DNA of 64,000 nt from the NCBI RefSeq assembly GCF_004210375.1, contig NC_134829.1:58768107-58832106 (forward strand), written 5' to 3'. This document shows, one piece after another, positions 45,702 through 57,366 of this stretch. This DNA is from Tachypleus tridentatus (taxonomy: Eukaryota; Arthropoda; Merostomata; Xiphosura; Limulidae). The translations under genes were made by a program, and so were the position numbers. Within the stretch, counting starts at the first letter, position 1. The number at the start of each line of letters is the position of its first letter. A model generated the notes under the pieces. It was not told the DNA's origin. It saw only the letters and a list, made by a program, of their open reading frames with translations, and did not search any database.

Positions 45702-45978
45702 GTTGTTTTTTGTTTTGGAATCTCGCACAAAGCTACTCGAGGGTTATCTGTGCTAGTCCTGTCCCTAATTTAGCTGTGTAAGACTAGAGGGAAGGCAGCT
45801 AGTCATCACCACCCACCGCCAACTCTTGGGCTACTCTTTTACCAACGAATAGTGGGATTCACCGTCACATTATACACCCCACGGTTGGGGAGAGCGAGCA
45901 TGTTTAGCAACGGCGCGAACCCGTGACCCTCGGATTACGAGTCGCACGCCTTACGCGCTTTGGCCATGCCAGGCCTTC
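45702..45978 (-). repeat. tRNA-Thr-derived SINE
   Basis: A reverse near full-length copy from 'gttttggaatctcgcacaaa' to 'ggccatgccaggcc'. Confidence 0.95.
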
Positions 45979-45979
45979 A

Positions 45980-46735
45980 AATACTTGTTGTGTACATAGG
46001 CACTGAAATACTGAATTATGTAAATTGTAACCAGTGCAATATTTGTACGTTGAAGTAACATATTGTACCTTGAATTTACCGTAGCGGCTAAGCCTAATTC
46101 CAGCTGTGAGTGTTAATACAAAAATGAGTTAGTTACATAATTGTTCATGCTAATTATAAGTAGTATCTGCAATATTATTACAAATGTTATGTTCAATGTA
46201 AGTAGATTTGGACAACGTTTTAAAATGAAATTATTAGTATATAACTCATAAGTAGGGACAACATAAATTGTAAATTTACGATTTTTAAACTTTAAAAGGC
46301 AATGGTGAAATAAGTGCATGTCCTTTCATTTTGAATTGTGGCTCTATCATCAATCAGGAAAAGGCTTTTCCAGCAGCTGGTAAATCATGAAGAGTACTTA
46401 ATAGGACAAGTACTTTTCCTTTTAACTTAATTGCTTTAGTGACTCTTCATGTGAAAGTTTTAAACTATGAAAAACTATTTTTTATAATACTAAATATTTT
46501 TTCATTAAAACAAATTCAGATACAAGACCAGAAACAACATGGGTAGATAATTGTACTTTGCTGTCAATCTGGATATTTTGTTTATTGGATGATGACTTTA
46601 ACACCTACTCATTGGCTAAAACAGACAACTGTTACACAGTTTATGAAAACTGGATCTCCAGCTGGCTACAAAACAGATATCAACATGCTACAACATTCAG
46701 TGATTAAGTGTACTGATCCCCTATTGATAAAGTAA
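45980..46735. other. Unannotated stretch
   Basis: No gene or repeat is recognised. Confidence 0.4.
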
Positions 46736-46739
46736 CATT

Positions 46740-46975
46740 AATACAGGAAAAAGAAGAAAGTGGCTTGTAAGTTCAAAGTGACAGTGTAGATGCAATGGTT
46801 CAGACTTGTAGGTCAAAATGGCACAAAAAAGCAGCAGGTGAAAGAGCTGCAAGGTAAATTAAAAGTATGAAGAAAGAGAAAATGAAGGACTGATTCATCT
46901 ATTCCACTGGAGAGTGATGAAGATGAAATGTCTAGCAGAACTTCTGAGGATCCCATAGAGTTTGTGACACTGAAT
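46740..46975 (+). pseudogene. Possible decayed transposase or cellular gene tail
   Basis: Broken plus-strand frames give a lysine-rich run followed by SSIPLESDEDEMSSRTSEDP and IEFVTLNE. A basic stretch followed by an acidic, serine-rich tail is seen at the C-terminal end of some DDE transposases and of many nuclear proteins. No catalytic motif is visible, so identity is open. Confidence 0.25.
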
Positions 46976-46979
46976 GAAT

Positions 46980-49000
46980 GATGCAGATAATCCAAGAATT
47001 GAAGTGTAAAAAGCAAGACATTGTGGTATTTCAACATGGCACAGGAGCAATGCCGATTCAATTTGGTATTGAATCCACAACAACATTAAACTTTCCAAAT
47101 CAAGAAGCTCTATGAAAAGCATCAAGTTTCAGTGCTCTTGAAAAAGAGCAGTTGATTGCTTGATTCTGCATGGCAGGATTAAGATTGTCTTTGTACTACA
47201 TTACTTCCAAGAGATTCAGATGATCTTATGAACATGACTGGAAATGCAATTAAATCTGATGATACAAAATTTTTCTCATATGCCAATAATATGTAAAAAA
47301 TTTTGCCAGAGAAAGTTTGTCTCACTTTGACTATCTGATTTAGATGTATATTGCTCAGCGTAAGGCCAGATAAAAATTTTGTGATGGCCTTTTAACATGT
47401 CTTTAACACTTTGTAATTTCATAATTATCATCAACATTGTCTGCAGGAAAGTAGGAAGAAAAACAGTATGAAAGGCTTTGTAAAATCATACTTCCATATA
47501 GTTATCTTATAAGTACCGTATTAAAGTCAAATTCATAAAGTGTAGTTTTCATCTTAACAGCTGTCATCATTTTCTTTATTTTTAATGAACGTATATTGGA
47601 TAATATGTTTTGAATATTTTAAAACTCTATCTTTGTAATGCATAATTTGTTTACTTAATCAATGAAATAGTATGCCATGTTTATTAAAGTTATTGATACA
47701 AAGGTTCAAACAAATTCTTGGTAGTAGAAGAGTAATCACACTCTACTCACATTACCTCAGGTAGATCAACAAGTAGGAAGGAAATTGAGGACCTGAACTT
47801 GATATTCAAATCTGTAACAACACAGAAAGGTAAAATACTACTATTTATATTATGAAATAGGTTTTTCTGTCACCTTTCCTTGCTTGTGGAGAATGAAGTT
47901 AATGTTAGATAACACTGCACAACAAAGCTTTTGCTTCTTGAACACTGTTGGGTCTTCCTTATAGATTTTTGGCTGCAAATCACGAAAATCACATCCACAT
48001 TTGCCCATTACATACAGTTTCATTGAAATCTTCAGTTTTGCTACAATGGGAAAACAATATCAGGGCAACTGGAATCCATCAATGTTTGCTGACTACTGTT
48101 GAACACTGCAACGTGATGCAACCGGACATTGAATACAAACAGAAATCAGAGCAAAACACTTTTAATTATGTTGAACTTATTAGCATATTACAAACATAAA
48201 TGCAATTAAATAAGTTATTTGCAACAGTTAACTGTCTATTTCTCAAAGTTTCTACGTTATGAAGCAAAACCAAAACTATATTTGTGCATACCCACCAGAT
48301 ACACCTGTCACAATCAGCAAAACTTTTCAGGAAGCAAAACATTTTAAAAAAATTGTTGTGCAGTATAATTTTGTATGGAGTATAAAGGTTTATTTTATTT
48401 TTACCTAATACAAATGCTAGATTAGACTAGCTTTCCCATAAGTTATTTCTATGTAATTTGATAGAGAGTGTGAGCAAGAAATTAGAAATTTGTATATTCC
48501 CATTGTTGTATGACTTTCAACATAACAAGTACGTGATATGTATCTCAGGACAACTGGTTATACCAAAATAAAACCTGTTTTGTCTTCTTAGGTCATCTTC
48601 AGATTAACCAAGAAGGGATTGATTGAAACACATTTTTTACTTAATTTCCTGTTGGTTTCGTCATCACAAAATACTTGATATATTGTTAATCACTTAACCT
48701 CCCCACATGTTGATATGGCATGTTTTGTAAACATAATAAATATAATTTTGATTTTTTCCATTATTGCTTTTGCTTGTTTTAAAGTGGTGTAAAATGAGCG
48801 GATGAATATGTCAATGAGGTTTAATAGTAATTAAAAAACATAGGATTTTATAGTTAACTGAAGACTTTAAGAATTACTACATAAAATGTTATTAATACAG
48901 ATTATCTTTGGATACATCAATGATCATTGTCTATCATAAGTCGTTGGTTTTTAGATTTTATTTCTTAGAAATAGCAAATAACATGTTGAATCTTTTCAAA
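46980..49000. other. Unannotated stretch up to the gap
   Basis: A decayed Penelope-like tail in reverse may lie at 48,575-48,620 ('taggtcatcttcagatta'). No gene is supported; the 83-codon frame at 47,948-48,199 has no domain. Confidence 0.4.
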
Positions 49001-49500
49001 NNNNNNNNNNNNNNNNNNNNNNNNNNNNNNNNNNNNNNNNNNNNNNNNNNNNNNNNNNNNNNNNNNNNNNNNNNNNNNNNNNNNNNNNNNNNNNNNNNNN
49101 NNNNNNNNNNNNNNNNNNNNNNNNNNNNNNNNNNNNNNNNNNNNNNNNNNNNNNNNNNNNNNNNNNNNNNNNNNNNNNNNNNNNNNNNNNNNNNNNNNNN
49201 NNNNNNNNNNNNNNNNNNNNNNNNNNNNNNNNNNNNNNNNNNNNNNNNNNNNNNNNNNNNNNNNNNNNNNNNNNNNNNNNNNNNNNNNNNNNNNNNNNNN
49301 NNNNNNNNNNNNNNNNNNNNNNNNNNNNNNNNNNNNNNNNNNNNNNNNNNNNNNNNNNNNNNNNNNNNNNNNNNNNNNNNNNNNNNNNNNNNNNNNNNNN
49401 NNNNNNNNNNNNNNNNNNNNNNNNNNNNNNNNNNNNNNNNNNNNNNNNNNNNNNNNNNNNNNNNNNNNNNNNNNNNNNNNNNNNNNNNNNNNNNNNNNNN
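49001..49500. other. Assembly gap, exactly 500 N
   Basis: A round number of N is a scaffolding placeholder, not a measured length. It sits within six bases of the inner end of the right arm. Confidence 1.
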
Positions 49501-49505
49501 GGCTA

Positions 49506-49570
49506 CAAAGCTACACAATGGATTGACTATCTGTGATGTGTCTACCAGAGGTATTGGAACCTAGTTTTTA
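49506..49570 (-). repeat. SINE fragment, second family, mirror copy
   Basis: The mirror of 35,062-35,124, cut by the end of homology at the gap. Confidence 0.65.
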
Positions 49571-49574
49571 AAGT

Positions 49575-51045
49575 TATAAGTCTTCAGATTTTCCACTAGG
49601 GGTGTATGGGGAATGCTTTAGTAATAAAATCACTGACAAAGAAAGATCTCTTGAAACAAGACATGAATCATTCTCTTTGCATGTTATGATAACTTGTAAT
49701 ATGTGTTACAATATTTAGCATAAATTACCAATACTTCAAAGTTGTAAATTACAAATAACACTGAACTACTTCGCTAGTATTGAATATTCTAGTGATGAAC
49801 AATTTGTAGATTAGCCTTTATTTATATTATAGAGTATTTTCTTGACTTTAGTAATCTATTATTATTTTAGCTTTTAACTTAATGTTTCAGTTTTGCACTG
49901 GTTGATTAGAATTTGTGGCTTTCTGTTGAGTAGAACTAAAATATACACAACACCATTGTGTTTCTTGCATAGGATTTATTTATCCCACCTGCCTTCAGAT
50001 GAACAACATATGTTGTTATCAAGACCCTAACAACTGTTGTAGCATTTTTCTTGTGTATGAGCAGATGTTGTTAACATCTTTATCTAATTTGAAATTGGTG
50101 CATATCTGTTATTAAATCTGAAATCCTTACCACTGGAAAATTGAAATTGTTTCATTATTCTTGAATCAGACAGTAATGAACAACTTTTCTGTGTAAGTTA
50201 TAAATTTTGCCTTGTCACACAGATGTTAAATTATCAATGCAGGGCTAATCCTAAACTGACATTTGGGTATGTGCTGCTCTGAAAATAAGTTATTATTTAA
50301 AACTAAAAGGAAAAAGAAGTGGCTCTCAAAAAAACTATAAAAAAAGTGAAACATTAAAGACAATGTACCCTAAAATATAAAACATTTTAGAACTGCTTGA
50401 CAATTGGCATTTGATGAAATGTAATCTTGGAGGTATTTTTTCTTGAATTTTATGAAAGTAGTTTGGTTTACGTGAAGCATCATAGTAATTTGATTAGCAT
50501 TACTTAACATACTACTTATTTCATGGTATAATGTTGCATTGTATTGTCTTATCTAATTCTTGTAATGGCAATTAACAAGTTTCTTAAATTATATTTTATA
50601 CAGGCTTTTTAGGTCTAATTTCATAATCAACATTTGAACAGAAATATGGAGACTAATGGTATGCCCAACTTGCAAATTCTCTTAATTTTCATACTGCTAA
50701 TTGATTGATAATAAACATGCTAATTAACTTTCTGTTTAGCTTATTAACTGAACTTGATCCACCAAATGCTTCACTGAATAACCCTCTAATTTTTTCTCAG
50801 TTACTACACAAAACTTCCAGATTAATAACTTAATTGAAAGTATCATTACATCATCTAGAAATCACTTTAGCAACAAACAAAAAATATTAAAAACATAGCA
50901 TAGAGCACTGCACTCTTTCCAGTTTGTAAAGTCCTTTGAATAATCTTCATACACAAATAAAACAGTGAACACTACATTAAATTGTCCATTCACCAAATTA
51001 CTTTTGGGTGGTTTTCTTTTCAAGAGATTTTAAATATGCAGTAAT
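49575..51045. other. Unannotated stretch, right arm
   Basis: The mirror of 33,575-35,060. Nothing is recognised. Confidence 0.5.
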
Positions 51046-51057
51046 CCCAGACTTACG

Positions 51058-51327
51058 GGCCTGGCATGGCCTAGCGTTAAAGGCGTGTGCTTCGTAATCT
51101 GAGGGTCGCTGGTTCGCCAAGCTCGCCATACATGCTCGCCCTCCCAGCCGTGGGGCGTTATAATGTGACGGTCAATCCCACTTTTCGTTGGTAAAGAGTA
51201 GCCCAAGAGTTGGCAGTGGGTGGTGATGACTAGCTGCCTTCCCTCTAGTCTTACACTGCTAAATTAGGGATGGCTAGCACAGATAGCCCTCAGTAGCTTT
51301 GTGCGAAATTCCATAACAAACCAAACC
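51058..51327 (+). repeat. tRNA-Thr-derived SINE, mirror copy
   Basis: The mirror of 33,289-33,562 with the same flanking duplication (cccagacttacg). It differs from the left copy more than the surrounding sequence does, chiefly in the tRNA-like head. Confidence 0.95.
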
Positions 51328-51339
51328 CAGACTTACGTG

Positions 51340-51973
51340 AATCAAATAAATTCAGAATATGAGTAATGATGACTATGCTATTGTTCAAGAGAACTTTCTT
51401 TAAAGATGTATATCTACTTTTTGCTTCTGCCTAATTTGCCATTCTCATTTGTTATGGTATTTTTAAGTTAATAATGTGCCAGTGAACCCATCATTTCATG
51501 CAGAGCATTTGGGTAAGATAATATGACAAATTCATGTTTCTTCACAAGTTTGGCAAATATGCCTTCTTTTCTCCGTACGCTGTACTGGGATTTTGTTTTG
51601 GAAACTTCTTTTTGGTGTGTCATTCAGGACCTGGACAAGGCAGCTACCAGTGTTTAATAGTTGTTACGACTCTTGGCTGAAGGTACGCCAGTTGTCATTA
51701 AAACTGTTTCTATTAAGTGGGTATCTAGATAAATAGCTTATTGTTATACCACTGTGGAAATTTGAACCGCGTCTAATGTATATCTGTCTTAGTACCTTTC
51801 CATCATAGTCTGTTTTTTATTAATTGGGTAATGTTGTTGATGTGAACAGCTAAATTCTGGAACTTGATTTGTTAATGTTACAACTGGAGTAATTCATAAC
51901 AATCCTGCAATCACAGATGAAACTGCAGTAGTAGTAATAGGTGTAGCACAAATAAATCAGGTACTGAAAGCAG
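51340..51973. other. Unannotated stretch, right arm
   Basis: The mirror of 32,640-33,270. Nothing is recognised. Confidence 0.45.
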
Positions 51974-52371
51974 TGTTAATGGTTTGATCCATACTTTTAT
52001 CATTTCATTTTCTAAATAGTTTATTCTGCCCAATCAACCCAGGGCAGGATCCACAGAGATCAATAGACCTCTCTCGAATAAAGACAGTAAAGAAAAAAAG
52101 ACATGGTCGTAAACTGAACGAAGGGTTCTCCACCCAGTTGGCCCACACATAAATAAAAATGGCCACCCTATACAATGAAACTGTCGAGGTTTACGTTCTG
52201 ATCTGAATGACATCAAAACACTGATTGCTTCCTACCATCCTTTATGCCTTTCCTTAAAGAAAACATTTCTGAAACCTGCCAATACTGTTAATATGTGTCT
52301 ATTCATTGAGTACACACGTATAAAAAAAAACCTAACTACAGGTGGCAGCATTTATCTCAATATTCTTAACA
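51974..52371 (-). repeat. LTR of the Copia fossil, mirror copy
   Basis: Bounded by TGTTAA and TTAACA as in the left arm. Confidence 0.75.
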
Positions 52372-54900
52372 CTCCCACTTAATTTTAAGTTTTACACAAA
52401 ATTACAATTACTGTCAATAATCTTACAGTTATTCTAAATGTTTTACAATTACTTTCAATCTATTATTATAATTGTCACTTTATCTGGTTCATTTATCCAT
52501 TGGTGCCAGTCCAACATTATCTCTGAACTTTTCAAATACATTTCTAGCAAGTGGCTTTGTAAGAATGTCAGCAGTCATACTGTTTGTGGGACAATATTCC
52601 AGTTTTACTGATCTGTTCTGCACACATTGGCAAATGAAGTGGTAACAAATATCAATGTGTTTTGTTCTTGCATGACCCACTGGATTCTGTGCCATTGCGA
52701 TTGTTCCTTGGTTATCTTCCATGATACGAACAGGGTCATCAACTTCGAACCTATTTCTTGCAGTAGTGTTCTCAATTATACTGTTTCCTGTGCTGCAAGA
52801 CTCAAGGCTATATACTCTGCCTCTGAGGTGGATAGGGCCACCGTGGATTGCCTTTTGCTAATCCAACTTACAGCTGCTCCTGCTTGAATAAAGATATTTC
52901 CTGATGTGAACTTCCTATATCCAGGTCTCCAGCAAAATCTACATCTGAGTAACCAGTAACGACGTCTCCTGGTACCTTTTCAAACTTAAGACTAAGATCA
53001 CCTGTTTCTTTCAAGTAACGTTGGATTCTCTTTGCTGCTGTAAAATGTGCTGTGTTGGGCTGAGCACAATATTTCGATAGTGCTCCCACTGCATATGCAA
53101 TATCTGGTCTTGTTCCCATTGCAGCATACAGAAGGCTGCCTACCAACGATTGGTACAAACTGCGATCAACCCGAGTGCTAACACCATCGTCCTTTTGCAG
53201 TTTCACGTTTACATCTGATGGAGTTGCAACTGCCTTACACTCAGTCATTCCAAATTTCATCAGCATAGTTTGGATATACCGTCTTTGATTTAACCATACA
53301 CAGCCATTCTTTTCAAACTGAATAACACTGAGTCCAAGGATGTAATGCAGCTTTCTAAGGTCTTTCATGAAGAAATTTTCCTTCAGTGCTTCCTCTATAG
53401 TGATTATTTCGTCATCACTATCAGCAACCAAAATAATATCATCCACATATACTGCAACTATTGCTAGATTTTCACCCTTTCATATGTAAACATTGGAACT
53501 GGAAATTCTAGTTCCATCATTTGTTCATGAAATGATTTGTTCCAACAGTGTGGTGACTGTTTTAATCCATACAGTGATTTTTTCAGTTTACACACAAGAT
53601 TTTCCTTCCCTGGAACCGCGTAGCCTTCGGTTGTTCCATGTATATCTCTTCATCCAGATTTCCATTCAAAAATGCAGTTATGACATTAATCTGGTGAATT
53701 TTCAAGTTATTCTGCACAGCAAATGCAATCAAGGAGCGAATTGATGCATAGCGCACCACTGGGAAGAAGGTTTCCTCATAATCCAAACCATAATTCTGCG
53801 AGTAACCTTTGGCCACCAGCCTACTCTTGAACCTCTCCACATTTCCAGTATTTCCATACTTAACTTTGAATACCCACTTACAACCTATAGGTTTTTTTCC
53901 AACTGGTAATTCCACCAGATCCCAGGTTTCATTTTCTTGTAAAGACTCAAATTCCAGATCTGTGGCTGAGTTCCACTCCTTTGCATTGTCACTTGACATT
54001 GCTTTACTTAATGTGCTTGGCTCTAGCATACTGCATAAGTTTGCAGTGTGACAAACTGATTCATTTGCTGCAGCCATATCTGCATACTCATCATATCCAT
54101 AGCTGATGGAAGGGGGGGGGGTTTCCTGTTTCTTGTTGGTCATTCAGCTTTATCTTTAGCTTTAACTTCTGTTTCTTGGTCTACTATCTGTTCACTTGAT
54201 GAGATATACTCATTTGTCACAGGCTCTTGACCAAATTCTGTTTCATTAAAGATAACATCTCACCATATGAAAATCTTCCTGGATTTTTCATCATACAGTC
54301 GATATCCCTTGATGCAGTTATCATATCCAATGAAACGTACCTTCATGTCTAATTTCTGTCTTGACACATCTGGCACATGTGCATATGCAGGACATCCAAA
54401 CACTTTCATGTGTTCTACATCTGGTTTCTTCCCATACCATCTCTCATATGGCATACAACCATCTTTTATTGCTGATGTGGATACTCTGTTACCCACATAC
54501 GCTGCAGTAGCTACAGCTTCTGCCCAGTACATTCTTGGTAACTTAGCATGTGACAGCATGCTTCTTACTGATTCCACAAGAGTTCTGTTCCTTCTCTCAG
54601 CAACACCATTTTGTTCTGGATAATATGCTATTGACATCTCATGATGAATGCCTCTTGACTTCAAATATTGCTGGAACTCATTTGACGTATATTTTCTGCC
54701 ACTATCTGTGCAAGGGGTTTTATCACTCTTCAGATTCATTTGAGTACAACTTCTCAAATTCCTTGAATTTCTCAAAGCCTTCTGACTTCTCTTTCAAGAA
54801 ATACACTCTGCAGCATCTTGAGTAATCATCAATAAATGTAACAAAGTACTTGCTACCTCCAATAGATGCAGTTTGCATAGGACCAAAGACATAAAATTTT
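51974..54900 (-). mobile_element. Copia-type fossil, mirror copy
   Basis: The same element as at 29,718-32,639, in reverse: one LTR at 51,974-52,371, then RNase H, reverse transcriptase and integrase parts. It is 5'-truncated at the same place and also broken, with a few interruptions. Sharing of the truncation point shows this is duplicated sequence, not a second insertion. Confidence 0.95.
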
Positions 54901-54904
54901 CATA

Positions 54905-55967
54905 AATTGTTTTTTTACTGATAGTTGTACTTAAATTTTGTCATTTGAGAGAAGCTTTATGAAAAATATTATGGTTACAAGTTTTTATTTATATATTTCT
55001 TGATGTCAGGTTCATTGTAATGTTGTAAATAAAATAACATGGGTGTTGTATGTTGGATAGAGAGAGAAGATAGAATGTATTTTCAGAATGGTATTATCTT
55101 TGCTACTGAAACATCTGGTGGTACTGTTATATTTGTCATGTTGGTCCTTTGGAGGTTGGATTTGTATATGTCTTTCACAAATCTTAACTGTTAGGTATCA
55201 GTACTTATTATACAGAATGCTATGTTTCTTCATATGAAAATTTTAATACGTGTCACTATTAGAAGTTTTCTTTCAGTTTTTTTGTCTTGCATTTCTATTT
55301 GATGTTATTACAATCACTGACTTTTTGTTTTATTGCATTTTCTAATTTCTGACAGTCCATGAATTGTTCATTATTTTAACTGTATTTTTCTGTGGAGTGC
55401 TTGATAAGTTTGGGTTTTCTTATTTATGCCATGCACTTTTAGTTTTTCTGTGATGGCCAATAATAATTTGTTTTATATTATGTCCTTAAAGTTGCTAGTT
55501 GTTCTTTTACTGAATTTGTACACGTTGTTTTAATGCAAATAGTTTTTTTATTCAGCATATGAACTAAGCTCAAATTATTTTTGTTTTTCTTTAGGTGTTT
55601 GTGGTGTCATGTTTTGCAAGTTTCTTTGTTAAACAAATGTTGTATATTACTTCTAAGGAATTTACACAGTGATGGTTTTTGAAATTTCAGTAGTTATTTT
55701 TATGGTTTGGATTATGGAATTGTGTTTTCTGAGATTTGCACATAATGGATTTTCTTTTTCCATCAGATATACAGATTTGTCAATTGGTAGAGATTTTCTC
55801 ACTCAAAATGATTCTCTTGTGTATAGATGTTATTGTTCTGGTTGGCAGTAGCTAATTAATTTATTTGTTCAAACATTACTACTTCAAAACAATCAGCTTT
55901 CTGGTGATCTATTAATACTGGAGTTTTTTTTCTTAATTTTTAAATCAATAATATACCTGGATGTTGC
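54905..55967. other. Unannotated stretch, right arm
   Basis: The mirror of 28,650-29,715. Nothing is recognised. Confidence 0.45.
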
Positions 55968-55974
55968 TAGTTAC

Positions 55975-56390
55975 ATCTTACTCTTCCCTCTGAAGATTTA
56001 ATTTGGTAAGTTGTACCACAATATTGATATTTGCTATACTTACTGCCCTTCAGGAGAGAGATTTATTTTGGTATTTATATACCTGAATATTTTTAGTTGC
56101 TGTAATTACTGCCCTACTGAAGAGAGATTTTGTTTGACAGTTATACCATATTATTGATATTGTCTATACTGCCTTGCTGAGGAGAGATTTCCTTTTCTTC
56201 CAGATATGTATTTTAATATTTCTAGTAGTGATACTTACTGGATTTTTGGAGAGTCTTTTATCAGTTATACCAAGATATTTGTTTGCTACACTTATTGCCA
56301 TCCTGATTTCATTTGCCAGCTACATTTAACCTTTTTTAGCATTTATGAATTTCACTGGGAATTCTCTTTACTTCAGATGGAGGAACAACA
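55975..56390. repeat. Degenerate tandem repeat, mirror copy
   Basis: The mirror of 28,228-28,640, with the same repeated phrases in reverse. Confidence 0.6.
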
Positions 56391-56394
56391 ATAT

Positions 56395-57187
56395 CAGTTA
56401 TACACAAGATAAATATTCATTCAAATCTTCAGTTTTGTACTGTTACTGTGTTTAAATACTAGAGCTTGTCAAGCTAAATGGGATACCACAGACAAAGCAG
56501 TGCCTAAGCACTACATATAAGAATGAAATAACCCACGGATAATTTTTGACACACTACAATAAATGTACTTCATGTGTGTGATGTAATTATTATCAATTTT
56601 ACATAAAGCATTTACAAGTATGTTTAAGAATCTTTTCCTCTGCTAGCATTATTTTTGTGAAAATTCACCTGCAAGCATTTGGTTAAAGGTTAAAAGTCTA
56701 ACTTTCACTATTAAAACATTATTATAAATGTCATTTTATTGTACTTAATTGCAAACTAAAAAAAATAATTGAAGATCAGATACATTACATTCTGTAACTA
56801 GTGTATATAATAATAATTTATAGTCAGTATTACTTTATGTAGTTATCAGTAATGAGAATGTTTTCAATGTTTGTATGGTTATAAACTTTCCAACTAAACA
56901 TTGCAACAGCAAGCTTATCTAATAACCTATTTTATTTATAAAAAATGTGATGCTGAAACTAAAAGCATATATGAAGATTTTAAGAACATTGTATTGCATA
57001 ATTTTGTAGTGGTAAAATCTGTAGAATAATCAAGTTTAGCAGTTCAATTGAATGTATGGATTTAAAATATTTCTGCTGAGTAATTAACTTTACCAATTCC
57101 ATTCCATAACTTAGTGTAGTATTTTTGATAGATAATTCTCTACATTATATTTGTATCACCAATTTATGAGACCAAGAGCTAAAGATT
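56395..57187. other. Unannotated stretch, right arm
   Basis: The mirror of 27,430-28,225. Nothing is recognised. Confidence 0.45.
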
Positions 57188-57189
57188 GG

Positions 57190-57364
57190 TTTGGTTTGTT
57201 TTGAATTTCGCACAAAGCTACTCGAGGGCTATCTGTGCTAGCCGTCCCTAATTTAGCAGTGTAAGACTAGAGGGAAGGCAAGCATGTTTGGCGCGACGGG
57301 GGATCTGAACCAGCGACCCTCAAATTACAGTGTAAAGCCTTAACATGCTTGGCTATGCGGGCCA
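57190..57364 (-). repeat. tRNA-Thr-derived SINE with internal deletion, mirror copy
   Basis: The mirror of 27,253-27,425 with the same missing middle. Confidence 0.9.
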
Positions 57365-57366
57365 GT

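Noticed and set aside
45449-45781. Plus-strand 110-codon frame
   Set aside because: It is antisense to the GIY-YIG fragment and runs into a SINE.
48908-49564. Long open frames crossing the N run on both strands
   Set aside because: They are open only because N cannot encode a stop. There is no sequence support.
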